Below are positions 51,753 to 59,493 of a DNA stretch of 64,000 nucleotides, in pieces (position 1 is the stretch's first letter; every line of letters begins with the position of its first letter). The DNA is from an uncultured Lachnospiraceae bacterium (lineage in GTDB: Bacteria > Bacillota > Clostridia > Lachnospirales > Lachnospiraceae). The stretch is taken from the NCBI GenBank assembly GCA_910587045.1, contig CAJULG010000001.1, positions 374,116 through 438,115 of the forward strand, written 5' to 3'. Both the position numbers and the translations under genes were made by a program. The notes under the pieces are model-generated. The model was not told the DNA's origin and searched no databases. It saw only the letters and a program-made list of their open reading frames with translations.

Positions 51753-51782
51753 ATTATATCACATATAGCAATAGAATAGTAT
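51753..51782 (-). promoter_or_regulatory. Extended -10 promoter of the ABC exporter pair
   Basis: Minus strand TG-A-TATAAT with -10 at 51753-51758; no good -35, as is usual for extended -10 promoters. About 35-40 nt before the GTG at 51710. Confidence 0.5.
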
Positions 51783-51812
51783 AAAAAATGCATGAAGTTT
51801 TTATGAATAAGT

Positions 51813-52016
51813 TTACTGATCCCTGTCCTCTGATTTTTTCTCTAACAGTCTTAAAAACCAGAGCAGAACCCAGATACTGATCGATACTCCCATTGTCAGA
51901 ATCAGCATAGGAACCGTCAGTGCACTACCACCGATTCCCAGAACAAACGTTGCGATCACCAGTCCGGTGATTACGATTATACCAATCCATGCTGCAATTT
52001 GTTTCAATTTTTTCAT
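51813..52016 (-). CDS. Small two-helix membrane protein
   Basis: A 67-residue protein with two hydrophobic helices (about 8-28 and 33-55) and a charged end (EKKSEDRDQ). It follows rarA by 11 nt and precedes the ABC exporter genes. No family is assigned. Confidence 0.7.
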   Translation of the reverse strand: MKKLKQIAAWIGIIVITGLVIATFVLGIGGSALTVPMLILTMGVSISIWVLLWFLRLLEKKSEDRDQ

Positions 52017-52027
52017 CTCTGTTCCTC

Positions 52028-53347
52028 TTACTTATCTTTCCCGATTTTCTGGAAATATTCCCGTATCTGCTTCTCATACCCCAATTCACCCGGTTGATAG
52101 AACTGCATTCCGACCAGCTCATCCGGCAGATATTGCTGCTCCACATAGTGGTTGGGATAATCATGCGCATATTGATATCCCACATGTCCCAGCTTCCCTG
52201 CTCCTCCATAATGGGTATCCCGCAAATGTACCGGAACGGCTCCGGTCTGACGTTCTTTTACTGTCTGCATCGCTTCCGAGATCGCATTGACTATGGCATT
52301 GCTCTTTGGTGCACAGGCTACATATATTGCAGCGTGGGCAAGGATGATCTGTGCCTCCGGCATTCCCACCCGTTCTACAGCCTGTGCGCAAGCTGTCGCC
52401 ACCTGGATTGCCTGAGGATCTGCATTGCCTACATCCTCGGACGCACAGATCATGATCCTTCTGGCAACAAAGGTGACGCTTTCTCCGCTATACAGCATCT
52501 TTGCAAGATAATAAACGGCCGCATCCGGATCAGATCCCCGCATACTCTTGATAAATGCAGATATCGTATCATAATGATTATCCCCATCCCTATCATATTT
52601 AAGTGAACGTCGTTGAATGCATTCCTCCGCCACAGGAAGGGTAATATGAATTCTTCCATCTGTCCCCCGTTCCGTTGTCAGGATTCCCAGTTCAATGGCA
52701 TTCAGAGCACTTCTGGCATCTCCCTCTGCCATATCCGCCAGAAATTCAACTGCATCATCATCAATCTCTGCATCATAGCTTCCCATTCCCTTATCCTGAT
52801 CATAGACTGCCCGACGGATCAGTTCCTTTATATTATCCCTGCTCAGAGGCTGAAGCTGAAACACATTCGAACGGGACAGAAGCGCTCCGTTGACTTCAAA
52901 ATACGGATTCTCTGTCGTCGCCCCGATCAAAACCACAGTTCCATCCTCCACAAACGGCAGCAGATAATCCTGCTGCGCCTTATTAAAGCGATGAATCTCA
53001 TCCACAAAGAGAATCGTCTTCTTCTGATACATTCCCATGGTTTCTTTCGCCTGACTGATCAATGCCTCCATATCCTTCTTTCCGGAGGTTGTCGCATTGA
53101 TCTGGGTAAACTCTGCGCTGGTAGAATTCGCGATCACCATAGCCAGCGTTGTCTTTCCGGTTCCAGGAGGTCCATACAGTATAATCGAACTTAATTTGTC
53201 GGCCTGTATTGCACGATAAAGCAGTTTATCCTTACCGATTATATGCTCCTGTCCCACAACCTCCTCCAGACAGGACGGACGCATCCGTTTTGCCAGGGGA
53301 GCCTCCTGCTTCATATTCTGTTGGCGCATATATTCAAACATATCCAT
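52028..53347 (-). CDS. rarA: Replication-associated recombination protein A (MgsA/RarA)
   Basis: A 439-residue AAA+ ATPase. MDMFEYMRQQN is the standard N-terminus, so I start at ATG 53347 rather than GTG 53356. Walker A GPPGTGKTT, Walker B ILFVDEIHRF, sensor 1 GATTENPYF, then the C-terminal tetramerisation part (FVARRIMICASEDVGNADP and GYQYAHDYPNHYVEQQYLP). It acts at stalled replication forks. Confidence 0.97.
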   Translation of the reverse strand: MDMFEYMRQQNMKQEAPLAKRMRPSCLEEVVGQEHIIGKDKLLYRAIQADKLSSIILYGPPGTGKTTLAMVIANSTSAEFTQINATTSGKKDMEALISQAKETMGMYQKKTILFVDEIHRFNKAQQDYLLPFVEDGTVVLIGATTENPYFEVNGALLSRSNVFQLQPLSRDNIKELIRRAVYDQDKGMGSYDAEIDDDAVEFLADMAEGDARSALNAIELGILTTERGTDGRIHITLPVAEECIQRRSLKYDRDGDNHYDTISAFIKSMRGSDPDAAVYYLAKMLYSGESVTFVARRIMICASEDVGNADPQAIQVATACAQAVERVGMPEAQIILAHAAIYVACAPKSNAIVNAISEAMQTVKERQTGAVPVHLRDTHYGGAGKLGHVGYQYAHDYPNHYVEQQYLPDELVGMQFYQPGELGYEKQIREYFQKIGKDK

Positions 53348-53392
53348 TCCCGTCACCCGCTTTCCTGTTCAACGTTCTTTTACAAGAAACAA

Positions 53393-53412
53393 GGGCTGTT
53401 ATATAACAGCCC
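53393..53412 (-). terminator. Palindromic terminator between the receiver-protein gene and rarA
   Basis: A perfect 20-bp palindrome (GGGCTGTTAT and its complement) followed by TTGTTTCTT on the minus strand. The terminal bases give a 7-8 bp GC/AT stem. Confidence 0.65.
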
Positions 53413-53420
53413 CTTACGTC

Positions 53421-53816
53421 CTAAATCATTCCCATACGCTTCAGATTCATTTCAAATTCCAGAATATCTATAGGTTTGCTCATATAACAGTCATATTGAT
53501 TCCCGGCCAGTTCTTCATCAAATCCGCCCTCATCCAAAGCACTGATCATAATGATCTTGGCCCGCTCTCCGGCAATCAGGGCATATTTGCCTTCCAGCTC
53601 CCGTATGGCATCTAATGCTTTATATCCATCAATCTTTGGCATCATAACATCCAGGCAGACCAGTTGAAACGGTTCCTTCTCATCTAATGCCTGCATATAA
53701 CTCTTTACTGCCTGAAATCCATCTCCCACAATGGTCACATCACCGAATTTTGCAAGCAGCTTGGTTAAAAACTTACGATTTGCCTCGTCATCCTCGGCCA
53801 CCAGTATCTTCAACAT
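53421..53816 (-). CDS. Stand-alone CheY-like receiver protein
   Basis: A 131-residue single receiver domain: acid pocket E8-D9-D10, phospho-acceptor D56 (VCLDVMMPKIDG), a Ser/Thr near 92 (MISALDEGG) and Lys in YMSKPIDI. It has no output domain and no kinase nearby, so it probably works by protein contact within a phosphorelay coded elsewhere. It follows the TetR gene by 12 nt. Confidence 0.93.
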   Translation of the reverse strand: MLKILVAEDDEANRKFLTKLLAKFGDVTIVGDGFQAVKSYMQALDEKEPFQLVCLDVMMPKIDGYKALDAIRELEGKYALIAGERAKIIMISALDEGGFDEELAGNQYDCYMSKPIDILEFEMNLKRMGMI

Positions 53817-53828
53817 TGGACAGTCCTC

Positions 53829-54416
53829 CTATTTCTTCACTAACATTAAAATCTTATCAATACTTTCCATGACGTCTGCCTTCAGGGTCTCTGAATGATA
53901 TGTAGTCCTCCGATCCAGCAACTGTGTGCTTAACACTCCCATCAGAATACATTTCAACTGACTCGCCGTAAATGTATCATTAATCTCCCCTGCCTTCATC
54001 GCCTGTTCGATCAACTGCAACAGAAAGCAGTTCCGTTCCTCAATGCAGGTTCCGATGATCTCCCTGGTTCCTGTATTATGTAATAATTCTTCGTAATTCA
54101 GTACGATCGCAGATATCTCCATGTAATTATCATAGTATATGGCATAGGTTTCAAAAAAGTCGTGAATCTTATCGATATTGGATACATCCTTTCCCTGCAT
54201 GGTCTTAATAATACTTTTATCAAAACGCACAAAATATTCCACTACTTCGATAAGTACTTCATTGATCCCTCCAAAATACTTATATATCAGTGCCTCCGAC
54301 ATATTCTCCTTCATCGCCAGAGTCTTTGTGGATAAAGACGCTAATCCTGATTCACTTATAATCTCGATGGCAGAAGCGATGATCCGATCCTTTCGAGAAA
54401 TAAAGTTATCACTCAT
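53829..54416 (-). CDS. TetR-family transcriptional regulator
   Basis: A 195-residue regulator. The HTH (RIIASAIEIISESGLASLSTKTLAMKENMSEALIYKYFGGINEVL) matches TetR/AcrR; the C-terminal ligand domain is all-helical with no named ligand. AGGGGAGG precedes ATG 54416. It is co-transcribed with the receiver protein from the promoter at 54477-54505. Confidence 0.94.
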   Translation of the reverse strand: MSDNFISRKDRIIASAIEIISESGLASLSTKTLAMKENMSEALIYKYFGGINEVLIEVVEYFVRFDKSIIKTMQGKDVSNIDKIHDFFETYAIYYDNYMEISAIVLNYEELLHNTGTREIIGTCIEERNCFLLQLIEQAMKAGEINDTFTASQLKCILMGVLSTQLLDRRTTYHSETLKADVMESIDKILMLVKK

Positions 54417-54476
54417 AAGTAGTCCTCCCCTGTTTTCCTGTCTTCTGTATCGAAAATAGAACCTTCCCTATATAGC

Positions 54477-54505
54477 ATTTTATGAGATGGGCTACGGTTT
54501 GTCAA
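54477..54505 (-). promoter_or_regulatory. Consensus promoter of the TetR/receiver operon
   Basis: Minus strand: TTGACA (54500-54505), 17 bp, TAAAAT (54477-54482). Confidence 0.88.
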
Positions 54506-54575
54506 GCCGAATCCGCCTGCCGGGAGCCGGAGGAGAACGCAGGGTCATTCCGTCTGACCTGCAGGCTCACACGGC

Positions 54576-54601
54576 AAAAGAGGTTCCTGAAAGGAACCTC
54601 T
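54576..54601 (-). terminator. Terminator after the cold-shock gene
   Basis: Perfect 9-bp stem (54593-54601 with 54579-54587), 5-nt loop, then TTTT on the minus strand. It lies about 90 nt past the stop codon. Confidence 0.8.
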
Positions 54602-54691
54602 CCATCAAATGCGATCTCGGCAGGATACGCCAATCCAAATATTAATATTTAATATTAAACCAACATATATCTGTTGCTCGATTCGTATTGA

Positions 54692-54892
54692 TTAAACTCG
54701 TGTTACATTAACAGCCTGCGGACCCTTCTCACCTGTCACAACATCGAATTCCACTTCTTCGCCGTCTTCCAGGGACTTAAACCCTTCCATAGTCAAACCA
54801 GAATAATGTACGAATACATCCTTTCCTGACTCGTCGCTGATGAATCCATAACCCTTTTGGCTGTTAAACCACTTTACTGTACCTTTACTCAT
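54692..54892 (-). CDS. Cold-shock protein (CspA family)
   Basis: A 66-residue single cold-shock domain: MSKGTVKWFNSQKGYGFI holds RNP1 (KGYGFI), DVFVHYSGL holds RNP2, and EGEKGPQAVNV closes the barrel (exact text TGEKGPQAVNVTRV). It binds single-stranded RNA/DNA and acts as an RNA chaperone. TTTGGAGG precedes ATG 54892. The leader is only about 45 nt, shorter than the long leader of E. coli cspA. Confidence 0.96.
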   Translation of the reverse strand: MSKGTVKWFNSQKGYGFISDESGKDVFVHYSGLTMEGFKSLEDGEEVEFDVVTGEKGPQAVNVTRV

Positions 54893-54939
54893 ATCACAAC
54901 CTCCAAAACTGAACTTGTGGCGGTACATGCCACTCGTTT

Positions 54940-54968
54940 AGAGTAGCATATTCCCAACAAATAGTCAA
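54940..54968 (-). promoter_or_regulatory. Extended -10 promoter of the cold-shock gene
   Basis: Minus strand: TTGACT (54963-54968), 17 bp ending in TGC, TACTCT (54940-54945). Confidence 0.75.
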
Positions 54969-55071
54969 GTAAAGTTATGGTATATTCTTTTTATATCTGA
55001 ATATAAAAACCATAATTTCACTATATGTTAACAAAATTATAGTTTTTTTCCTGTCCATACAAAAAAAATAC

Positions 55072-55100
55072 TTGCACTTTTTTTCGCAAAGATGTATTCT
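55072..55100 (+). promoter_or_regulatory. Promoter of the DUF5688 gene
   Basis: TTGCAC (55072-55077), 17 bp, TATTCT (55095-55100). It would give an unusually long leader of about 205 nt. Confidence 0.5.
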
Positions 55101-55313
55101 AATTTTAATTGCTGGTATATTCTTCCAGTAACTTCTTAATTTCTAATATATTCGTTACATTCCCCTGTAATATCCAACGAATAGACAACTGAAATTAACA
55201 ATTCCGGGAGGTGAGGATCCAATTATTATATTCTGAAACTTGTATCTCTATAATTCTAATCTTTTTTCTATTTTCTATTCATTATCTCTAACCAAAGAAA
55301 GGAGAGTCAAAGT
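55101..55313 (+). other. Long leader of the DUF5688 gene with nested hairpin
   Basis: The gap 54969-55313 holds two divergent promoters and this leader. TATTCGTT (55149-55156) pairs with AACGAATA (55176-55183); inside it TTACA (55155-55159) can pair with TGTAA (55166-55170), sharing two bases with the outer arm. A strong ribosome-site-like GGGAGGTGAGG at 55206 has no good gene behind it. No known riboswitch is recognised. Confidence 0.35.
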
Positions 55314-56243
55314 ATGACTTACGATCAATTTTTAAACTACGTCCGGGAGCAGAGCGTCTATGAACTGGATCATCCGGAAGAATATCAGGCAAGTATTAAT
55401 CACGTTGTAAAAAATAACGCTGTGGAACTGGATGCCATCTGTCTGCACAAGCATGGTGAAAGCTTATCTCCTACCATTTATCTGAATTCATTCTATGAAC
55501 AATACTTAGAGGGACGACCGTTAAAAGCAATTCTGGAAGAGATCGTCTCCACCCTGAACAATGATCTGCCAAAGCTGGAAATACCGGCAAGCCTGTATGA
55601 TAATTATGAAGAAGTGAAACCGCAGATCATTTATCGCATTGTAAATTATCATAAGAACCGGGAACGATTAAGCGCCTGTCCCTACCTACCCTTCTGTGAC
55701 CTGGCCATCACCTTTCGCTGGCTGGTCCATGCAGATGCCTATGGCATTGCCTCCTCTCTGATTACCAATCAGGAACTAGATCTATGGAATGTAACGGTTG
55801 AGGAGCTTTTCAAGGTTGCAAGTCAGAATACCCAGCGGCTGTTTCCTTATCAGATCCAGCCGATCCAGGAGCTTCTTTCAAACTATCTGACAAATGATCC
55901 GGAATTACAGGATCTGTGTACTGCATCCCCCTCCGGCCTCCCGATCTATATCCTTTCCAATCAGAACCGGATCAATGGCTCCACCTGTATGATATATGAT
56001 AATGTGTTATATAACTTCGCCAAAAGTCAGGACTGTGATATCTATATCCTTCCTTCCAGTATCCATGAGGTACTTCTGATTCCTGCAAATCACAACATAA
56101 ACGAAGAAGCGCTGCTGTCCCTGGTTCACGATGCTAACCGTACAGTAGTCAATAACACGGATATCCTTTCTGACTCCGTCTATCGGTATGATGTCTCCCG
56201 CAACCGGGTGATCATGATCCAGAACGACTGGAAACAGGAATAA
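55314..56243 (+). CDS. DUF5688 family protein
   Basis: A 309-residue protein with the DUF5688 pattern common in Lachnospiraceae: YDQFLNYVREQ at the start, LNSFYEQYLEGRPLKAILEEI, KPQIIYRIVNYHKNRERLSACPYLPFCDLAITFRWLV, and the end section DIYILPSSIHEVLLIPA. Soluble, function unknown. AAAGGAGAG precedes ATG 55314. It is monocistronic and one of few plus-strand genes here. Confidence 0.92.
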   Translation: MTYDQFLNYVREQSVYELDHPEEYQASINHVVKNNAVELDAICLHKHGESLSPTIYLNSFYEQYLEGRPLKAILEEIVSTLNNDLPKLEIPASLYDNYEEVKPQIIYRIVNYHKNRERLSACPYLPFCDLAITFRWLVHADAYGIASSLITNQELDLWNVTVEELFKVASQNTQRLFPYQIQPIQELLSNYLTNDPELQDLCTASPSGLPIYILSNQNRINGSTCMIYDNVLYNFAKSQDCDIYILPSSIHEVLLIPANHNINEEALLSLVHDANRTVVNNTDILSDSVYRYDVSRNRVIMIQNDWKQE

Positions 56244-56262
56244 CCGGCAAATAGGCACAGAT

Positions 56263-56306
56263 AAAAACAGGGTACACTGCCGTCCACCGGCACTGACCCT
56301 GTTTTT
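56263..56306. terminator. Bidirectional terminator between DUF5688 and hisC
   Basis: An 11-bp perfect stem (56263-56273 with 56296-56306) that itself ends in A5/T5, so each strand has a T-run. Inner CTGCCG/CCGG pairs add to it. Confidence 0.9.
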
Positions 56307-56330
56307 ACCAATCCTGTACTTTCTTCACCT

Positions 56331-57380
56331 TTAGTTCAGATAGTTCTTCAAAAATTCCAGTAATGCCTGCATCTGTGCATCTGTACCTACGGTAATGCGC
56401 AGATAATCCTTCACCCGGGGCTGATCAAAATGCCGCAGATATATCCCATTCTGCTTTGCTGCGATAAAAATGTCCTCTGCGTTCTCCCGTTCATGCCTGG
56501 CAAAGAGGAAATTCGCTTTCGACTCCGGAAATGTAAACCCCAGCTTCTTTAACTCTTCTCCAAACCAGGTCCGGGTTCTTATGATCTTTTCGATCGTTTC
56601 CCGGAAATACTCCTCATCCTTTAAAGATTCTGCCCCCAGCAGCAGGGCCGGACGATTCATGGTATAGGAATTAAAGGAATACTTCACATTACTCATTGCC
56701 TGAATCAACTCCGGACTGCCAATCGCATATCCGATCCGCAGCCCTGCCATAGAACGGGACTTGGAGAATGTCCGGACGATCAGCAGGTTATCATACTGAT
56801 CCAGCAAAGGCAGTGCCGATTGTCCGCCAAAATCAATATAAGCCTCATCTACAATCACCACCGCATCCTGATTGTGCCTGAGAATATCCTCTACGAATTC
56901 CAGACCTTCACAGATACCGGTTGGCGCATTGGGATTCGGAAAGATCACACCGCCATTTTCCTTATAATAATCCTCTTTCCGGATCCGGAATTCTGGATCC
57001 AGCTTCGGCTGCTCATACGGAATCCGGAACAATTCCGCCCATACATCATAAAAGGAATAGGTTACATCCGGAAACAGGATCGGCAGACTGGAATTAAAAA
57101 ACGTCATAAATGCCATTGCCAGCACATCATCGGAGCCTACCCCCACAAATACCTGTCCGGCATCTACCCCATGATAGTCTGCAATCCCATCCGTCAGCAA
57201 TGCTGCCGCCGGATCCGGATACAGCCTTAATTCCTCCATATCCTCCTGAAGCAGAGATACCCTTGGTGATGGGCCGTAAGGATTCTCATTGGTATTCAGT
57301 TTGATCACATTCTTATCCTTCGGCTGCTCTCCCGGTGTATACGGTTCCACTGTTCTGATATTATCTCGCCATGTCCTCAT
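56331..57380 (-). CDS. hisC: Histidinol-phosphate aminotransferase
   Basis: A 349-residue class I/II PLP aminotransferase. KLNTNENPYGPSP, FVGVGSDDVLAMAF, FPNPNAPTGI, VIVDEAYIDFGG and the PLP Lys in TFSKSRSMAGLRIGYAIG are the HisC marks. It forms histidinol phosphate from imidazole-acetol phosphate; the group also transaminates aromatic precursors. ATG 57380 has AAGGA at 7 nt; the frame is open 166 codons further upstream but that part is not coding. No other his gene is near. Confidence 0.93.
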   Translation of the reverse strand: MRTWRDNIRTVEPYTPGEQPKDKNVIKLNTNENPYGPSPRVSLLQEDMEELRLYPDPAAALLTDGIADYHGVDAGQVFVGVGSDDVLAMAFMTFFNSSLPILFPDVTYSFYDVWAELFRIPYEQPKLDPEFRIRKEDYYKENGGVIFPNPNAPTGICEGLEFVEDILRHNQDAVVIVDEAYIDFGGQSALPLLDQYDNLLIVRTFSKSRSMAGLRIGYAIGSPELIQAMSNVKYSFNSYTMNRPALLLGAESLKDEEYFRETIEKIIRTRTWFGEELKKLGFTFPESKANFLFARHERENAEDIFIAAKQNGIYLRHFDQPRVKDYLRITVGTDAQMQALLEFLKNYLN

Positions 57381-57481
57381 GTCATCTTCCTTCTTCCTTG
57401 TATCATATTCACTCTGTATCGTAACACAATCCCGCATCATCGACCAGCCTGTCTTTTCATTCTGAGAAAAGAATTCTTCCG

Positions 57482-58138
57482 TTAGTATTCCTTCTTCCTG
57501 ACAATCCCCAGGGAAATTGCATATGAGACTGCCAGAATCAGCATGACAAACACCACACATCCAAGTGAAGTCAACAGCAGGTTTCCTTCCAAGAATTCTA
57601 AAATGCTTTCCACAGCAGGAATTACGGTCTTCGCATCCATAACCTTCGATATAAGAACCGTGATCATGGCGCCTGCAACCGCTATGACCAGAACGGCCAG
57701 TCGTGCCTTTTCCGCTCCCAGCTTCAACCATAAAGGCAGGCAGATCGAAATAAATATTATTGCAATGAGCAAACAGGTTCCCCCCGAGATCCAGAAACCT
57801 TTTTCTGCCTGCTGGTTTCTTACCAGCAGATAGATCCATGTCAGCAGCATGGAAGCCAGCCAGCTTCCAACCGCACACAGAATGGTAAATACATATTTCT
57901 CATTCACATATCCCTTCCTTGTGACCGGCAGGGAAAACAGATACGGGGCACTGTTTTCATAATCGTCGTAACTGATCGTACTTAAAGCCACATTTGCTAC
58001 CAGAAAAGTAATGTAAGCGCTGATAAATGTCACATCCACGCCTGTAAATATCATAAAAACGCCTATGATGATCAATATTAAGAAAAAACGCTTCTGATTC
58101 TTCAATAATAAAAAATCCTTAATGATCAATCCTTTCAT
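57482..58138 (-). CDS. ABC-2 transporter permease of the GntR-controlled operon
   Basis: A 218-residue protein with six helices. MKGLIIKDFLLLKNQKRFFLILI at the start and YDDYENSAPYLFSLPVTRKGYVNEKYV in the middle are the ABC-2 permease pattern of clostridial GntR-ABC operons. It overlaps the ATPase gene by 4 nt (ATGA). Confidence 0.92.
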   Translation of the reverse strand: MKGLIIKDFLLLKNQKRFFLILIIIGVFMIFTGVDVTFISAYITFLVANVALSTISYDDYENSAPYLFSLPVTRKGYVNEKYVFTILCAVGSWLASMLLTWIYLLVRNQQAEKGFWISGGTCLLIAIIFISICLPLWLKLGAEKARLAVLVIAVAGAMITVLISKVMDAKTVIPAVESILEFLEGNLLLTSLGCVVFVMLILAVSYAISLGIVRKKEY

Positions 58139-58986
58139 ACCTCTTCACCTCGAATCATTAATGTAATAATATCATCAATCGTACCTTTTTCTGCCACAAC
58201 GGAAGGCATCTGCTTCCGGTAGTACGGAAGCCGGCTGGTCAGACAGAGATAACCAAAGCTTTCCTTCCGGGACTTTAGAATATACTGCTTATCCAGTCTG
58301 CGATACTCCTCCTCTGACAGCTTCAAGGTTCCGTAATCGCTCAATACAACATCGGTATCCTCATGCAGGATGATCCTTCCCTGATGGATCAGATACAGAT
58401 CATCACATATGCTTTCCAGATCACTGGAAATATGGGAACTGATCAGAATGGAACGGTTTCCTGCATCCATGTAATCCCGCAGCAGATTCAGCATTTCATC
58501 CCGGACGATCACATCCAGTCCGGCTGTTGGTTCATCCAGGATCAGCAGATCCGCCTCATGCGACATGGCAAGCAGCAGATGCAGCTTTGCCTTCATACCG
58601 GTGGAAAACTCCTTTAACTGCTTATCCTCCGGTATCTGAAACTCCTTACATTGCTGCCGGAACCCGGTTTCATTAAAATGGTGGTACATTCCGCTCATGA
58701 TCTTACAGATATCCCGAACCGTAAAATAAGAACTAAAACCGGAATCCGGCAACACTACGCCAATACGTTCGCGCTCCAGCGGTGACAGCTCTGCGGCATT
58801 CTTTCCTGCGATCTGAACCTGTCCGTCATCCAGAGTGATCAGATTCAGGATCGCTTTGATCGTCGTACTCTTTCCCGCACCATTGGGACCGATAAATCCG
58901 GTAATGCACCCTTCTGGAATCTCCATAGAACACTGCAGTTGAAAATCCTTATATTGCTTTTTTATATTATCAATCTTTAGCATCAT
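58135..58986 (-). CDS. ABC transporter ATP-binding protein of the GntR-controlled operon
   Basis: A 283-residue ATPase. Walker A GPNGAGKST near 34, signature FSTGMKAKLH near 137, Walker B LLILDEPTAGLD near 157, switch SSHISSD, with a C-terminal extension (about 60 residues) seen in YtrB/BcrA-like subunits. GGAGG precedes ATG 58986, which overlaps the gntR stop by 4 nt. Confidence 0.95.
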   Translation of the reverse strand: MMLKIDNIKKQYKDFQLQCSMEIPEGCITGFIGPNGAGKSTTIKAILNLITLDDGQVQIAGKNAAELSPLERERIGVVLPDSGFSSYFTVRDICKIMSGMYHHFNETGFRQQCKEFQIPEDKQLKEFSTGMKAKLHLLLAMSHEADLLILDEPTAGLDVIVRDEMLNLLRDYMDAGNRSILISSHISSDLESICDDLYLIHQGRIILHEDTDVVLSDYGTLKLSEEEYRRLDKQYILKSRKESFGYLCLTSRLPYYRKQMPSVVAEKGTIDDIITLMIRGEEV

Positions 58987-59360
58987 GTCAAATCCTCCAA
59001 TACCAGTTGATATAATTCTGTCAGTTCCTGACTGTTCATTCCACAGCTTACGCCCTTGCGGACTGCCTGCTCAAGCAGCTGCTCTACCTCCTTCTTCTTT
59101 TCCTCCAGCATGATCTCCTGGCTGGCACAGGTAACGAAGCTTCCTTTTCCGTGCACGGTCGTAATAAATCCCTCTGCCTCCAGTTCATCATAGGCCTTCT
59201 TTACTGTCAGGGCACTTACCTTAATGTCCTTGGACAAGGTTCGTACCGAAGGAAGTAAATCATTCTCCTTCCACTCCCCCCTCATGATCTTATCCTTGAT
59301 CTGAACAATGATCTGTTCATAGATCGGCTGAAGGGATGAGTTATTAATGATAATCGCCAT
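58983..59360 (-). CDS. GntR-family (YtrA subfamily) repressor
   Basis: A 125-residue regulator: MAIIINNSSLQPIYEQIIVQIKDKIMRGEWKENDLLPSVRTLSKDIKVSALTVKKAYDELEAEG is the GntR winged helix, and the short helical tail (about 50 residues) marks the YtrA subfamily. AGGAGG precedes ATG 59360; longer starts would run through the operator. It should repress its own operon from the site at 59377-59429 and respond to envelope-active compounds, as YtrA does; the inducer is not known. Confidence 0.94.
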   Translation of the reverse strand: MAIIINNSSLQPIYEQIIVQIKDKIMRGEWKENDLLPSVRTLSKDIKVSALTVKKAYDELEAEGFITTVHGKGSFVTCASQEIMLEEKKKEVEQLLEQAVRKGVSCGMNSQELTELYQLVLEDLT

Positions 59361-59376
59361 ATGGTTTCCTCCTCTG

Positions 59377-59429
59377 TTAAACAGTATATAACAGTAAGTA
59401 ACTGTTGTCAACTGTTTTATACTGTTTAA
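59377..59429 (-). promoter_or_regulatory. Promoter and symmetric operator of the gntR-ABC operon
   Basis: Promoter on the minus strand: TTGACA (59406-59411), 17 bp, TATACT (59383-59388). Around it lies a 12-bp perfect outer inverted repeat (59377-59388 and 59418-59429) and an inner AACAGT-N5-ACTGTT (59390-59395, 59401-59406). The -10 sits within one outer arm and the -35 meets the inner arm, so a bound GntR dimer pair would block it. Confidence 0.85.
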
Positions 59430-59434
59430 TGCAA

Positions 59435-59470
59435 AAAAACTGTACACAAATGATTTTGCGTACAGTTTTT
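59435..59470 (-). terminator. Terminator after prfA
   Basis: Perfect 11-bp stem (59460-59470 with 59435-59445) whose outer part is A5/T5, with T7 continuing on the minus strand. It insulates the gntR promoter. Confidence 0.9.
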
Positions 59471-59493
59471 GCATGGAAAATATTGTGTAGCAA

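Noticed and set aside
55211..55291. A 26-codon hydrophobic frame starting GTG in the DUF5688 leader
   Set aside because: The ribosome-site-like sequence overlaps the GTG itself, so spacing is wrong.
56331..57878. Longer reading of the hisC frame (515 codons)
   Set aside because: The extra 166 codons lie antisense-like over the end of the permease gene and are not aminotransferase-like; ATG 57380 has a proper ribosome site.
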